From Hofstenia miamia (taxonomy: Eukaryota; Xenacoelomorpha; Acoela): a stretch of DNA of 64,000 nucleotides. This document shows, piece by piece, positions 32,445 to 43,815 of this stretch. The DNA lies in NCBI GenBank assembly GCA_004352715.1, contig SCFE01000019.1, positions 1,231,771 to 1,295,770 on the forward strand. Direction: 5' to 3'. Every line of letters starts with the position of its first letter. Position 1 is the first letter of the stretch. Position numbers and translations under genes: made by a program. The notes beneath the pieces are model-generated. The model ran no database searches. It was not told the DNA's origin and saw only the letters and a program-made list of their open reading frames with translations.

Positions 32445-34990
32445 CGTTATTATAGCACTAACTTCTAATATATTCAGAATTCAGCTCTAACTCGGCCATG
32501 ACTCAGAAGCCTTAGAAACTATTAAAACCAGCACAATCAGTTTGCAACGCCACTAAATGACAACCAATTGCCAAGTCAATTAATATACTTAAGGCTGGTT
32601 TACACTACCTAACCATGGATTTCTATAGAAATCCATGACCTAACTAAGCATTAATGGTAGTGTGCAACCAAAGTTCTTAACAGTTAGAACTTGTTTAGTT
32701 CTGTGGACACGATTTTGGGGACCTTTCCCACACAGATTTTGTTTAATAATTCAAATAGTTTATTCCTTAAATATGCTTAATATTGCTGTGTACGCACGAA
32801 GAAAATTTTTCTAGATAAAAATGCCAGTTGGGGATTCAAATTTATCATATTTCTTAAGTATTAATATACGTTTAGCATAGATGTCCAAATATTACGCCAC
32901 CCCATAAAATTGATTAATAGGGTAGTTCAAATTTTCTTAGCAATCTAAACACGCTAAGTTGGAGTGCTTTTTGAAAACCTTTAACACATGATGGAATAAT
33001 TCTCAATCCTTTAGGATGAATGTGATGCAGCACATTATTTTAACACCACCTGATGTACGTGGTGAAACTGACGAATGAAAAATAGTTTCAATTCTCTCGT
33101 GAGGTAACTTTAATGAGGTTTCTAATGGAATTTTTGCTACTACCAGCATGAATTCTAAGCTAATTTCATACATGTTTACCCGAATCTTATTTACTGTTTG
33201 AAAATCGGCTGTGTGTCAATATAAGAACAATTCTGGAATTTTATGTGGCTAAATTACTAATAAACCAGAATTATTATTAATTAGGCAGCTTACACACCAC
33301 TGCTACAGTGATCAAACTACTAAATGATTAACTTGCAAGTATATCTGATAAAATTCAATTGTTTTTGCTGAATTTTTCATTAATGAGGCAAGCAGAAATA
33401 AATTACTTCGCTTTGATAATTAATTTATATGTTGAATAATTTGGGCGTTTTTTTATTATAAATTATTTCGATAAAAATATGTGTACATGCATAGTATTGT
33501 AGATATAAATTTGAAAATATTGTTTATTAAAATAATAAAAAAATGACAAATTACTTAACTTGCATATATTCTTAGGAAAATCACTATTCAATAGGATCGC
33601 AATTTTTTTGGACCGGGCCGAAGTACGGCTGGACAACTTCCAGCTCTTCATTCCTAATGACCAGGTTTTCCACGAGGCAGAATTTGGATCCCTTCCCTAC
33701 CAACGAAATTTTCCATGACTATCCACATGGGGCCCCACGGATCCCCACCCTACTAGACTAGCCTGCTAATGCCACTTGAAAGTTAAATAAGCATTTAAAA
33801 CAACATGTATATAAAGTAAAACGTTTTCTTACGTACATTGATTTTTCTGAATAAATGGAAATGTAGTTACATGTAGTAATTCTTACAAAGTTTTAATTAC
33901 ATATTCTAAAAAATAATGTGCACGTTCGGAAACACGTTGTTATGGAAAATGATTTAGAATAATTCAATAAGAACTTTCTAGGACAATCATAAAAATCCCA
34001 CAAAGTGGTTAAACATTTTCAAAGTCAAATCCATCATGTATATATTTAATTTTGAATCTCTGCATGTATTTAGAGTCGCTAATTTTAAGGCAGGGCTTAT
34101 AAATATATATATATATAGCATTGCTGTAAATGGTTCAAGGTATTTTGACCTAACCCAACTCAAAATTCAACACAAACTAAGTTTTTCTGAGCTTCTAATA
34201 CATTTGAACCAACCCAAAATAGTGTGAAAATGTGACCCAACTATGACCTGTCAATAATTTGAATACTTTACATAAACACGATGCATGCAAATTTTGTTCC
34301 CTACATACAATTTAAATTTTTTTCAGACAGAAATGGAATTAACCACATTTTCTATGATTTTTATTGCTATTTAAGTTTTAATATTCTTATTCAATCAATT
34401 TTTGGGGAATCCACAGAAGTAATTGATCAGTACAATCGCATTTGTTTCAGGAATTTTCTGAAATCCTCAAAACAAATAATAATGATAAGAGTCAAAGCAA
34501 TATATTTGCTAAAAAGTTACAATTTTAACACTACAAACTAAATATACAAGCATGATATATAATAATAATAAATGTGTGTCAATGTGTCTATGTATGAGGT
34601 GAGCTCAGTGTAAGAAATCAGTATAGCCCGTAGCCCCCATGTTAGAGGATGTTTAAATTATTTATAGAACTTATGTAATCATGTAAATAATTACCTCGTC
34701 TTTAATATACTAAAATATTTATATAATATATTTGTTAAGAATTTCTGTGCACGCAACGAAATCCGAGAGGATGGACTGGTGTTGGGTAAAGAGAAAATTG
34801 TAGTGCATTGAATATCTAAAACACTGTTGTGTCATTCTGCTTTACTTTGTGGTATTTACATCATCGTCTAATTTGGTGTTTTGAGATAACTGTTTATCAG
34901 CGTCTATTGCAGTGCATTCAGAGATCACTGACCAATCAGTGAAAGGCGAACAAATAGCAGTGTAGATTGCAATCGCACTTAGAGATTCAT
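32445..34990. other. Stretch upstream of the aquaporin-like gene, no recognised gene
   Basis: AT-rich. A GC-richer patch at 33600-33780 has a short frame (RLDNFQLFIPNDQVFHEAEF) that I cannot assign. Sequence near 34130-34235 repeats 'aacccaac' words, like a weak hAT-type island. No clear promoter motif is seen before 35009. Confidence 0.45.
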
Positions 34991-35008
34991 GGAGTGTAGT
35001 TGGTAACG

Positions 35009-35782
35009 ATGAAAAATTTTCTAACCGTTATAGTGCGGGACATATTTGCTGAGATAATCGCTACATTCGTTTTCTTCTTTATCACTACCTATGTTCAAAT
35101 TACAATTTTTGATGTACCAACATCGGACAAATCTAATGCCTTCCCTGCAGATACCAATGACGTCAATGCGTTCCTTTTTAAAAGAGTAAACCACATTATT
35201 CTTGTCACCACTTTTTTCGTCGTTGTTGCAGTAATGGGTAATGCTTTCATAGACATTTGCTTTTGCTATTTGAACCCAGCAGTTAGCATAGCTGCTTGCA
35301 TTGCTGGTCACATATCTATTGTTAAATTTATTTGTATTGTTGCTTCTCAGTTCATAAGCGCTTTTATTGGACTTCTCTGCTGTGTTTGGATGACGGACTC
35401 TGAAGAATCAATGAACTTGGAACTACTGCCTGATAATTCAAACTCAATCATTAAAGCTTTTTTTGGTGAATGTCTCGCCAGCATAATTTTAAGTTTCACT
35501 GCACTACAGTATGACATGAAGGAGTTCGCCCTAAATAACACCCACAATAACAGATTGGCCTGTATTTATTACGGAATGGCGCACTCTCTCATCTTGATGA
35601 GTCAAATGGGTAGAGGGTTTTTAAACCCACTGAGGATTATCGTGCCATTTATAACAAATTTGGACTACATATCGCTTTATTTTGTCCTAGCTCAGATCTT
35701 GGGAGCCGCTTTAATTGGATTGCTTAAAAAATTCGCCTTTCGTCAGTACACGCTCTCCTTATCATTGGAAAGTATGTCTTAA
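35009..35782 (+). CDS. Aquaporin-like channel (MIP family), NPA/NPL
   Basis: Predicted 257-residue membrane protein of the MIP family, whose members conduct water or small solutes through a six-helix pore in a tetramer. The ATG at 35009 is used; the frame has no earlier ATG. Helices, approximately: H1 11-32 (DIFAEIIATFVFFF), H2 62-84, loop B half-helix with LNPAVSIAACIAG (NPA at 89-91), H3 105-128, H4 149-167 (FFGECLASIILSF), H5 183-199 (ACIYYGMAHSLILM), loop E with GRGFLNPLRIIVP (NPL at 206-208, selectivity-filter Arg 209), H6 220-243. Length is normal for the family (about 250-290). Odd points: the second box is NPL, not NPA; the usual Gly-Gly-x-x-Asn before it is only partly kept; the first extracellular loop is long (about residues 34-60). 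It is uninterrupted and intronless, so it may be a retrocopy or a genuine single-exon gene. The intact frame argues for function. The subfamily was not resolved. Confidence 0.85.
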   Translation: MKNFLTVIVRDIFAEIIATFVFFFITTYVQITIFDVPTSDKSNAFPADTNDVNAFLFKRVNHIILVTTFFVVVAVMGNAFIDICFCYLNPAVSIAACIAGHISIVKFICIVASQFISAFIGLLCCVWMTDSEESMNLELLPDNSNSIIKAFFGECLASIILSFTALQYDMKEFALNNTHNNRLACIYYGMAHSLILMSQMGRGFLNPLRIIVPFITNLDYISLYFVLAQILGAALIGLLKKFAFRQYTLSLSLESMS

Positions 35783-36849
35783 ACTTCGCTGCAATCGTTG
35801 ATCTCTATTTTTTTACTTTTTGTGTCAGACTCAAGTCAGATGTTCGATATTGGAATAATATAGGTGCATTTTGATTTTAAAATTTAGTGTTGTTCTTTTG
35901 TTGCTAGTCTTTATTTCTGGTTTATGTCATGCGAGTCTCATTCTCAGAGAAATAGCTTAAGAGTGCTGATTCGTAGTAAAACTTTTAAAATATTAATCAT
36001 CTACATGCACGACTCTAAGTCGACCAGATCACCTATAGTTCATTTTGTATCCTTGAATGAAGAATGTACCCTTTTTTAAAAACAATGAGGCACACAGTTC
36101 GCTTCACGTTGTGAGAGTGTTTTCACACATTTCGTGTTCACAACAAACTTAATGTTCCACACCACACAACACAACAGCATGTTGCTTTGTGTTGTGTTGT
36201 GTATACAATACACAATGGCAAGCGTGCCTACATTCTATCCTTTATTATAAATGTGACAACTATTATTTAAGCCATTGATTATTCTTGACAAGAACTTGCC
36301 CTATTAATAACCAACAACTAAGTCTTAACAATGAAGAAATGTATTAATACTTTACAATTTTGCTTAAATCCAAAGGGTTTACCATTGAGTTCCAGAGCTT
36401 ATAGTTCAAATTGTTCTATAGTTATCCTTGTTTGGACAACACTGACATCTTTTATCAACATCGTTTTAACTACATGCACATAATTTATACATAAAAATAT
36501 ATGCAGTCGATTTTGAATACAATAGAATTTGTTAAAACTAAACATAACTGAACAGAATTTCAATGAAATGGAATATTTGAGTGAATCTATCGAAATTGGC
36601 TCTGCTAAATACATAGGGCTTGAGGTTTTGGAAATGGCTATTCTAACAAAACTTATTTTCAGATATCTAATTTTATGAAGAATAAACATACAACATAAGT
36701 AGAATTTATAGTTAATGAAAATTTTAGAGATGGATGAATGAAACAGTTTACCATCAGAGGTAAATATTCTTAAAATTGTATTGAAACTTGTTATGCTCTA
36801 AATCTGAAGAGCAAAATTGAATTCAATCTTGTATTTTCAGTTGCTAGTT
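35783..36849. other. Downstream of the aquaporin-like gene, no further gene seen
   Basis: AT-rich sequence. A patch at 36150-36215 repeats 'acaacaca/tgttgtgt' in inverted order (a potential hairpin). No coding frame is supported. Confidence 0.45.
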
Positions 36850-37135
36850 AATTCTCAGTAAATATATAGTTTTTCGATCCATTTTGCGTTTAACGAACTA
36901 TTTTTCTTGGTTTTCAATTAATTTCGTCATATTGAAATCAATTTAACGACTTTGCAAGCAATTTCGGAAATTATAAAATTATAGGAATTTAAATAAAAAA
37001 TCATGGGGAATCTTTTCCTATCCATATCGTTTCATGTCGCGGAATTAATTTCAAAAACGCGAAATTGGATTGAAAAACTTGAAATGGTTTGCAAAAAACG
37101 CGAAATTGCTTTCAAAAAACGCGAAATTGATAGAT
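36850..37135. mobile_element. Inverted-repeat stretch with CAATTTCGCG words
   Basis: The right part (37035-37135) has four copies of 'aaaacgcgaaattg' or close variants. The left part (36880-36970) has diverged copies in the opposite orientation (ttgcgttta, caattaatttcg, caagcaatttcgg). This is the layout of a short non-autonomous DNA transposon with subterminal repeats. Ends and target duplication were not resolved. Confidence 0.35.
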
Positions 37136-37572
37136 AATATTATTCCTCAACTCCACGCTAAAATGATCTTAAAAGTTGCATTACGATAAATATTAAAATG
37201 TATACGTTAAGGCTGTAAACAGGTTGAGTTGTCCCAACCCTACCCATGGAATAGGGGACATTTATATAAACATATAAATGAGTTGGATCAATGTTTCAAA
37301 GTAATGTGCATCATTATTTGGTCATAGAAAGACCGTATACCTGCAAGTTTGCCGTAATTTTAAGTGTTTTTGTGATAATTATTTAGGTTTCAGTATAAAA
37401 CAATTAAATTTAGAACTATTTATGTATTTTTCTTTCTTAATACATTTTATATGCGTTTGTTTTCAAAAAATGCTTCCTAAATTGTAATGAATCAAAAAGT
37501 TATACACGTGTTGAAATTGTAGTTGGGCCCAATTTTGATCCCATTTTCGCACAACATTGGATTGGTTCAGGT

Positions 37573-37604
37573 CAAGGCGTACTTGAATATTCAAGTACGC
37601 CTTG
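37573..37604. repeat. Perfect 32-bp palindrome between 11-bp direct repeats
   Basis: From CAAGGCGTACTTGAAT the sequence mirrors itself exactly on the complementary strand. It is flanked by TTGGTTCAGGT at 37562-37572 and again at 37602-37612, the last three bases of the palindrome being shared with the second copy. It sits in a GC-richer patch (37520-37640). Confidence 0.9.
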
Positions 37605-38147
37605 GTTCAGGTGCATTAAAAAACTCATTGGAATTCGAACTGGGCCAAAATTTTCTGTTTCAATTTCGGTCAAAATATTTTAATCCATTTACAGGCATGG
37701 TATACTTTTATAGTAAAAGTATTTGTTAGGTTTATTTTAGATATTAAGAGAGGTAAAAAAGAAGTTAAACAACAGCCCACACACATTATTTAAATTTAGC
37801 ATTTACTTGATAGCCTTCGTATTCTGAAACTCTAAGTTTAATGTCAAATTTCCGATTTGCAAGTTCACCGATGAAAGATCTTGCATTGGCATTTAAATGT
37901 CAATTTGCTTAACAAATATTTAGACACTCTAACTTTCAAAAATTCAAAAAGTACAACGATATTCGAGCCTTTTTCAATTGGTAGCTAAACTTGGATGAAA
38001 ATATAGATATGACAATAGAATTTTGCATTGTATAATATATATTTTTATCGATGTTAGTTATCATTGAAAGATGTCCGTTGTTATTTTATATCAAGAAACT
38101 GATGATTATCCATTAGGTATTTGCTTTTTCATAAGTACATTATAGAT

Positions 38148-38500
38148 TAGGCCTTGCGAGTACTCGAACTCGACTCCACATTTCGAGTAATCGAAACCAA
38201 CTCGGTATTAGCTTAAATTAGATCTATTTTTGATCAATTTTTTACTGTAATGTCAAAGAATCCATCGATTTTTCACTATTTGTTGCATATTACGGGGCAT
38301 TATGCTTGGTTTTTATCATTCAGTTTAAAAGGTTGTATTTCTGTGGTACATTTACATAGGGTAGCACAGTTATATCGAGTCTAATCTAACGAGAAAAATA
38401 AGTGTAAATATATTTATAGCTCAACTCGAACTCACGAGTTAGGGTTTGAATTCGACAGCAACTCGACTCCAACCTAAAAATCTCAACTCACAGGGGTTTA
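38148..38500. mobile_element. Non-autonomous hAT-like element with AACTCGA words (353 bp)
   Basis: The left end reads TAGGCCTTGCGAGTACTCGAA. The right end, on the other strand, reads TAAACCCCTGTGAGTTGAGA: similar but imperfect. AACTCGA-type words cluster at both ends (38160-38205 and 38418-38490) around an AT-rich core. The flanks are TTATAGAT (38140-38147) and ATATAGAT (38501-38508), matching at 7 of 8 bases, as expected for an 8-bp hAT target duplication. No coding sequence is present. Confidence 0.65.
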
Positions 38501-39011
38501 ATATAGATGTTTATAGGCGCTAGAATGTTAAGAAGTTTGCATATTTTGCATTTTTCTTTATGGTTTACAGCTTAATAACATCTCTAGATTTCAGTTGCAC
38601 ATCGTTTATGTACAATGCAAGTTTTCTGGTTCTGCGGAAACGATGCGGAGATAGGGATAAAAGTCTTCTCAGAAAACCCAATGGGATTGTAGAGAGTTAA
38701 AATAGATTCCAACGATGCTTCGCACTACATGAAATCGCTTTGTTGAAGGTTTTATTTAAAATTATTCAATAAGAAAATACGCTGAGCTTTTATAATTAAA
38801 AAGTTTTTCGTAATCCTCTCCTCTTTTCGAGTAAAATGTAAGCGCGTTAAAGCATGAACATCTTTACTCAAAACTAGTTATACAATTTCTAAATTCTAAA
38901 AGTAACTTAAAAAAGCAAATAATGTTGAGTCTTAATTTGTTTAAAAATTTTAATTAATACAATTGATTAACGTTTTTTCTAGGTTACAGGACTTAACTTA
39001 CTGGTCGAGAC

Positions 39012-39295
39012 TAGTATTCTGCGGCCAAGTCAATTTTCTTGGCCGTAGCCAATACTAATTGAAATAATGCAATTTGAATGGAACGAATAAAACATGCTCA
39101 TAGTTCGAACAATTAAAAAAATGGTCAAGCGACTAAGTTTTAAAAACAAAAATGTAAAAAAAAATCATGAAAATAAATTGTTAATGATAATGTTTAGAAA
39201 TGAATCTTAGCCGGGATTTTGGCCATAAAATAAAATCTTTAGCCGAAGCCGGCTAACAGTTAAGCCGTGGCCACTGCCATGGCCGCAGAACACTG
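39012..39295. mobile_element. Non-autonomous hAT element with GGCCGC/GGCCAAG words (284 bp)
   Basis: The left end TAGTATTCTGCGGCCAAG and the right end, read on the other strand, CAGTGTTCTGCGGCCATGG form a 15-bp terminal inverted repeat with two mismatches. The flanks GTCGAGAC (39004-39011) and GTCCAGAC (39296-39303) match at 7 of 8 bases, consistent with an 8-bp hAT target duplication. GGCC-type words recur inside both ends (39019-39050 and 39215-39285). No coding sequence is present, so movement would need a transposase supplied from elsewhere. Confidence 0.8.
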
Positions 39296-39303
39296 GTCCA
39301 GAC

Positions 39304-40227
39304 TATAACCGGAACCTCAAATAAATTGTGCATTAGCTTCTGGTAGACTAATGCCATGTTTTTTTAAATACTTGGGGGCAATTTTGAAAGAAACTGAAAA
39401 CAAATTGTTGATTTTCTCCCAAACCATAAATCATCTTGAATTTTCTTGGCAATAATTTAAGCTTTTATTAAGGATATAAAAATGTCTGTAATTGCTAGCT
39501 AACCGCATGTGGATGAAATTTCTGTTACGGAAAATCCATTCTTATTAATTCGATTGTGATTTTATTTTATGCTTTGTAAATATTTATAAGAAAGTTCAAA
39601 AACTATCTGTGCAATGGATTATGCCAGATTATAAATACAGGTAAGCGACTGTTCTTGTTCGGTATAAACATTTAATGTGTAATTCAAATTTCAACATTTA
39701 GTTTATAAATGCAATAACACTTAAATGAATTTTGGTCTAAACAAGAACGTATTAGCGTCTAGATATCTTTGTGCAGAAGGTTCTGTATAAAACTGTCGCT
39801 TGAATTAGTAATATCCTTAAGTGATTTTGTATTGCATATAGTCTACCATACAGTCTAGCTAATAGTTTACATATGCAAATGATAAATAATATTAAAAATA
39901 TTTTCCATTTAGAAAATCAAAAAATAAATATATATTAAGAATGCTCTTTCAAACAAAATTGCAGCAAAATTTCTTGAGATATATTAATTTTGAGTAGTGC
40001 AAACGACTGGTGACGGCTTGAATCCTAAATTTTCAAATCACGATTTTTAGCGGCTGTAAGCTTAAGTTTGGCTTTGACTTGCAAACTGAATTAAGCAGGG
40101 TTCTTACAATGAATGAGTTTTGTTCAAGGTGAGGGTAAGTCCATATAAATTATGTGAAATGTGGTGAATATTGCTTACAATAAAAATTTTATGGCTGGGA
40201 GCGGCTTTATTAATTGCAGCCGCAGCC
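39304..40227. other. AT-rich stretch, nothing recognised
   Basis: No frame, repeat or RNA gene could be supported. Confidence 0.5.
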
Positions 40228-40935
40228 TAGTGTTTTGCATTGCCCGGTGCCCGCAGCAGGAACGGGCGGCCCGATCTCCCGCAATCTATTGAGAAAACGT
40301 AAAATACTACGAAATTCAATCAAAATTCACAAAAGTAGTATATAATTTTGTCTTTTAGTGAGAAACATCGTAGGACTCCTATAAAATTTATTAATTCTAT
40401 AAAAGATCATGCATAGAGATTAGTGTTTTGCATTTCTGTCATTTTATCACAGTACAATGTACAACAAAATTTAAATATTTTTGCGGTAAAGCATAAATTT
40501 GGCGGTAAATTATTAAATTTTTTTTAAATCAGAAAAAACGTACGTCATTACAGCATATTATCTAATGATTATACCAGACTTTATATTTCCGGTTATTTGA
40601 GCCCCCGATGCCNNNNNNNNNNNNNNNNNNNNNNNNNNNNNNNNNNNNNNNNNNNNNNNNNNNNNNNNNNNNNNNNNNNNNNNNNNNNNNNNNNNNNNNN
40701 NNNNNNNNNNNNNNNNNNNNNNNNNNNNNNNNNNNNNNNNNNNNNNNNNNNNNNNNNNNNNNNNNNNNNNNNNNNNNNNNNNCACTAATGCCCGATGCCC
40801 GCCCTCCCCTACCCCAGCCGATTGCGGCCTTTAGCATCGCGATCCCGACGGGACACCGCGGCAAATAAAAATTAGCGATCGGCTGTTACCCGCCAAAAAG
40901 CTCCTACCGCAAAAACAATAATTTCTAGTACCACA
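40228..40935. mobile_element. hAT-like element(s) with CCCGC words, containing a 170-N gap
   Basis: TAGTGTTTTGCATTGCCCGG at 40228 starts a GC-rich patch (cccggtgcccgcagcagg, cgggcggcccgatctcccgc) to about 40285. A direct copy of its first 14 bases (TAGTGTTTTGCATT) appears at 40421. After the gap (40613-40782), CCCGC/CCGC words continue to about 40910 and the patch closes near ACCACAAAGCCCTA. It could be one or two nested elements; no target duplication was found. Confidence 0.35.
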
Positions 40936-43350
40936 AAGCCCTAGTATTCTTACAAAATTTTTGGATATATTGGTTGTCAATCTTTTTTATTTTGTGCAAT
41001 TTAAGGGTAATGAATCGAGTTAGATTTCTTTTCTACCATATCAGCTCTAATTGATGTCAATTTTTACACAATGTGAGGAATATTCTCTTAGGCGTTGACT
41101 GTGATTTCAACATCCATTGGTAGTGTAGAAAGATTGAGCACAAAATTATTTTAAGTGTTATGTTTTCATTTACAGATAGGAATGTTATGGCAACTCATAC
41201 CGATTGAAATGTATGCAGCATTTTGTTCAAAGCTTTTAAACTTTGAAAGTATGTAAATTTTTTTATAAATGAAAAATGTTATTTGCATAAAATGTATTTG
41301 GTGCTGATGTAACATTGTTACAACTACAATTTTAATATCTTAGTGCAATGATCACATGTTTGGAAGCAAATTTAGGCAAATATAAAGGAATTTCCTCAGA
41401 ATTTTAATAGCATAATATTTTGGCAGTATATTTTATTGCATTTTAATTCCCAAAATTTTATTCAATTTATTAAAGACGCATGAAATATGAGTACGACAAA
41501 AAGCTTAATGAAAAGAAATTTATTTTTGTTTTAAGAATCTCAACCAGTCCTACATTGTTGTAATAGTTTGAAGTCATTTGCATTCGAAAGTTTTTGAAGA
41601 GATACACATTACACAATAAATCATGTCAATTGTTAAGAGGAAAAGTAACTTAAAAATTTATATATATATGTTTCATTATCCAATTTCATGGCAAAGGTGT
41701 TGTAGAATTTTATGAATGACAACTGACATTCCGTAAAAGTGTCAAGCAAATTCGAAAAAAATCATAGCTTAATTAGTATAAGTTATTTTTTTGAGAGAGA
41801 ACTCAAGAAGCTGTTTTAACTTCGTTCAGTAATGAAAACACAGTCTAAGAATTGATAGCAAGGCTAAATTTTATTAAATTAATAGCATTTTATTATATAA
41901 ATTGTAATTTTATCTCGTTGACATGTATGGGGCATGATACATAGCTTAATGATCAGTCAATTTGGTGGTAAGCATAACTGTGCATATTTCTTTATTATTT
42001 AATTTAATTTATTTTTAATATCACGCACAAATTTAAATGAAAAATGTTCTGAAAACTATGGACTCTTCAATCAAAAGTTGATCTACTTATCAATTTTGTT
42101 TAAATCATACAAATTTTTAAATTTAAGTTTTCAATCAAGTATTCCTCTTCAACATTATCTTTTAGAGTACCTAGTCGCTTTTCTTTTCGTTATGCCTATA
42201 TGCATAGTCTTCTGCAGTATACTCAATGAATAACCGTGCTTGTAGTGCTTATATTTTACACAGGTTTGTTCCCTTTCTTTCATCTTATCTTTCCCAATCC
42301 ATTGGTAATCTAGTCTCCAACAGTCTTAGAAACTCCCCACTCACTAATAATGTGAATTCTCAAAAATGTTTGAAATTTTGTGATAAACTGTATTATTGAT
42401 GCAAAAGAAGCATCAGCAGGCTTCTCACGGAATGAGACTTTTTTATCTCATGTCTACCCCATTCTACAAATAATACTCATCATGCCATGCTATTCCACCC
42501 TGTTTTCCCATGTACAAGTTTGCTGTCTCGTGCTTACCTATTAATCTGTTATGATAAATCGTTTGATTATAAAAAACATTGAGCATTTGTCATTGAATCA
42601 TATGCAGTAAAGTGGTATGCCTGTGGACTTTGTTGTGATTTGCAGCGCCATTATATATACAGGCAATGTGTGCCCTATAATGTAACTGCCTCCGCACAAT
42701 TCCAGAAAATTTCAGATTTATGAATGATATATCTGCCGTTTGTGCAATTGCACACAAGTATTTAAATGCTAAACTAAATGCTAACTAAAGTAAAACAGCT
42801 GGGTCCCTAATTTTTGGTGCGTGACGGCTTTGGATTTATAATAGTTTTTTGTTATTTATTTCTACTCTTTAGTGTTAAATGCTGAACAGATGATTAAACA
42901 TTATAATTTTTGTTTCTATTTGTTCGGCAATTAAATTTTAATAAACCCTTAAACACAATTTTCTCATTTTCTGGTCTTTCACTTGAGGAAAAAATAAACG
43001 TTGTAAATGACAAAAACGTTTAGACATGAAGGCCTCTCATCTAAATGAAGAAGATAGATTGGGTAATTGACGTTAAACAATCATATTTCTACATTTCAAA
43101 ATTAATTATTTCTGTGCATTAAAAAATACAGAATGTAGACCTACAATAACACAAATATAGATCTAAACTTACAATTTGAAGATGCAATTACTTTAAAATA
43201 TATTTTACTTCTTTACTTGTAAAACCCTTTAATTTGTTGGACTAAACCTTTGTTTATTACGAAATGAAATGAATGATTGTAGGGCCACAAGAGTGGGGGA
43301 TTTGCTGATGTTCTATATTTTGAATATTTTGTCAAATTCAAATTAGTTCT
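40936..43350. other. AT-rich stretch, no recognised gene
   Basis: Only short frames occur. I found no repeat or splice-bounded coding stretch that I can support. Confidence 0.5.
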
Positions 43351-43441
43351 TCCTTACATATTTTGTTTTCAGGACCAAATTTTATCACGAGATTTCCATT
43401 TGTATTTTCTTCAAGAATTATACCATTTCCAATAGGAAGCT
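43351..43441 (-). CDS. Possible orphan exon (91 bp)
   Basis: On the minus strand 'cacatttttaacag' precedes an open stretch reading GIKLPIGNGIILEENTNG, then NLVIKFGPENKI, followed by a consensus-like donor GTAAGG. The alternating hydrophobic and charged residues and turn-forming NG/NT pairs look like beta strands of a real protein, and composition is less AT-biased than the surroundings. If the donor is not used, the frame runs on as CKEELI to a TGA, so it could instead be a last exon. I do not recognise the protein and found no partner exon, so this remains a weak call. Confidence 0.3.
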
Positions 43442-43628
43442 TAATGCCCTGTTAAAAATGTGACTACCAAATCTAATAAGAAATTTAGTCAAGTTCAATT
43501 TTATATTATGAAATAAATAAATTGCACTATACGACAAAATTAAGATAATATTTAAAATAGAGTATCATACAAATGGAATACATAACAGTTTCAATCAAGC
43601 TTCAAAAGTGCTTGAATAATTTTGATTT

Positions 43629-43815
43629 TTTGTGGAATACACTAAAATAATTAACAAGTGAAACAAAACAACGATCAGAAATATTGTCGAATCCACAAAA
43701 TGGACTATCAAAATAAATTTCTCTTCAAAGGCTTCGTGGAATCCTCAAAATAACTCACAAGTAAAATAAAATTATATTTCGAAATTTTGTGGAATCCACA
43801 AAAATCATTGGCAAG
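43629..43815. repeat. Degenerate tandem repeat, about 60-bp unit
   Basis: Four diverged units each start near 'gtggaatccacaaaa' (43632, about 43687, 43735 and 43788) and continue with an AAGTGAAATAAAA-like part. No coding frame is visible. Confidence 0.6.

Noticed and set aside
33600-33780. GC-richer patch with a short frame (RLDNFQLFIPNDQVFHEAEF)
   Set aside because: The frame is short, I recognise no family, and no convincing splice sites bound it; it could equally be a transposon end.
35021-35547. Minus-strand frames at 35021-35311 and 35347-35547
   Set aside because: They are shadows of the aquaporin-like gene on the opposite strand.
43629-43815. CRISPR-like array
   Set aside because: The units are diverged throughout, with no constant-repeat/variable-spacer pattern, and the genome is eukaryotic.
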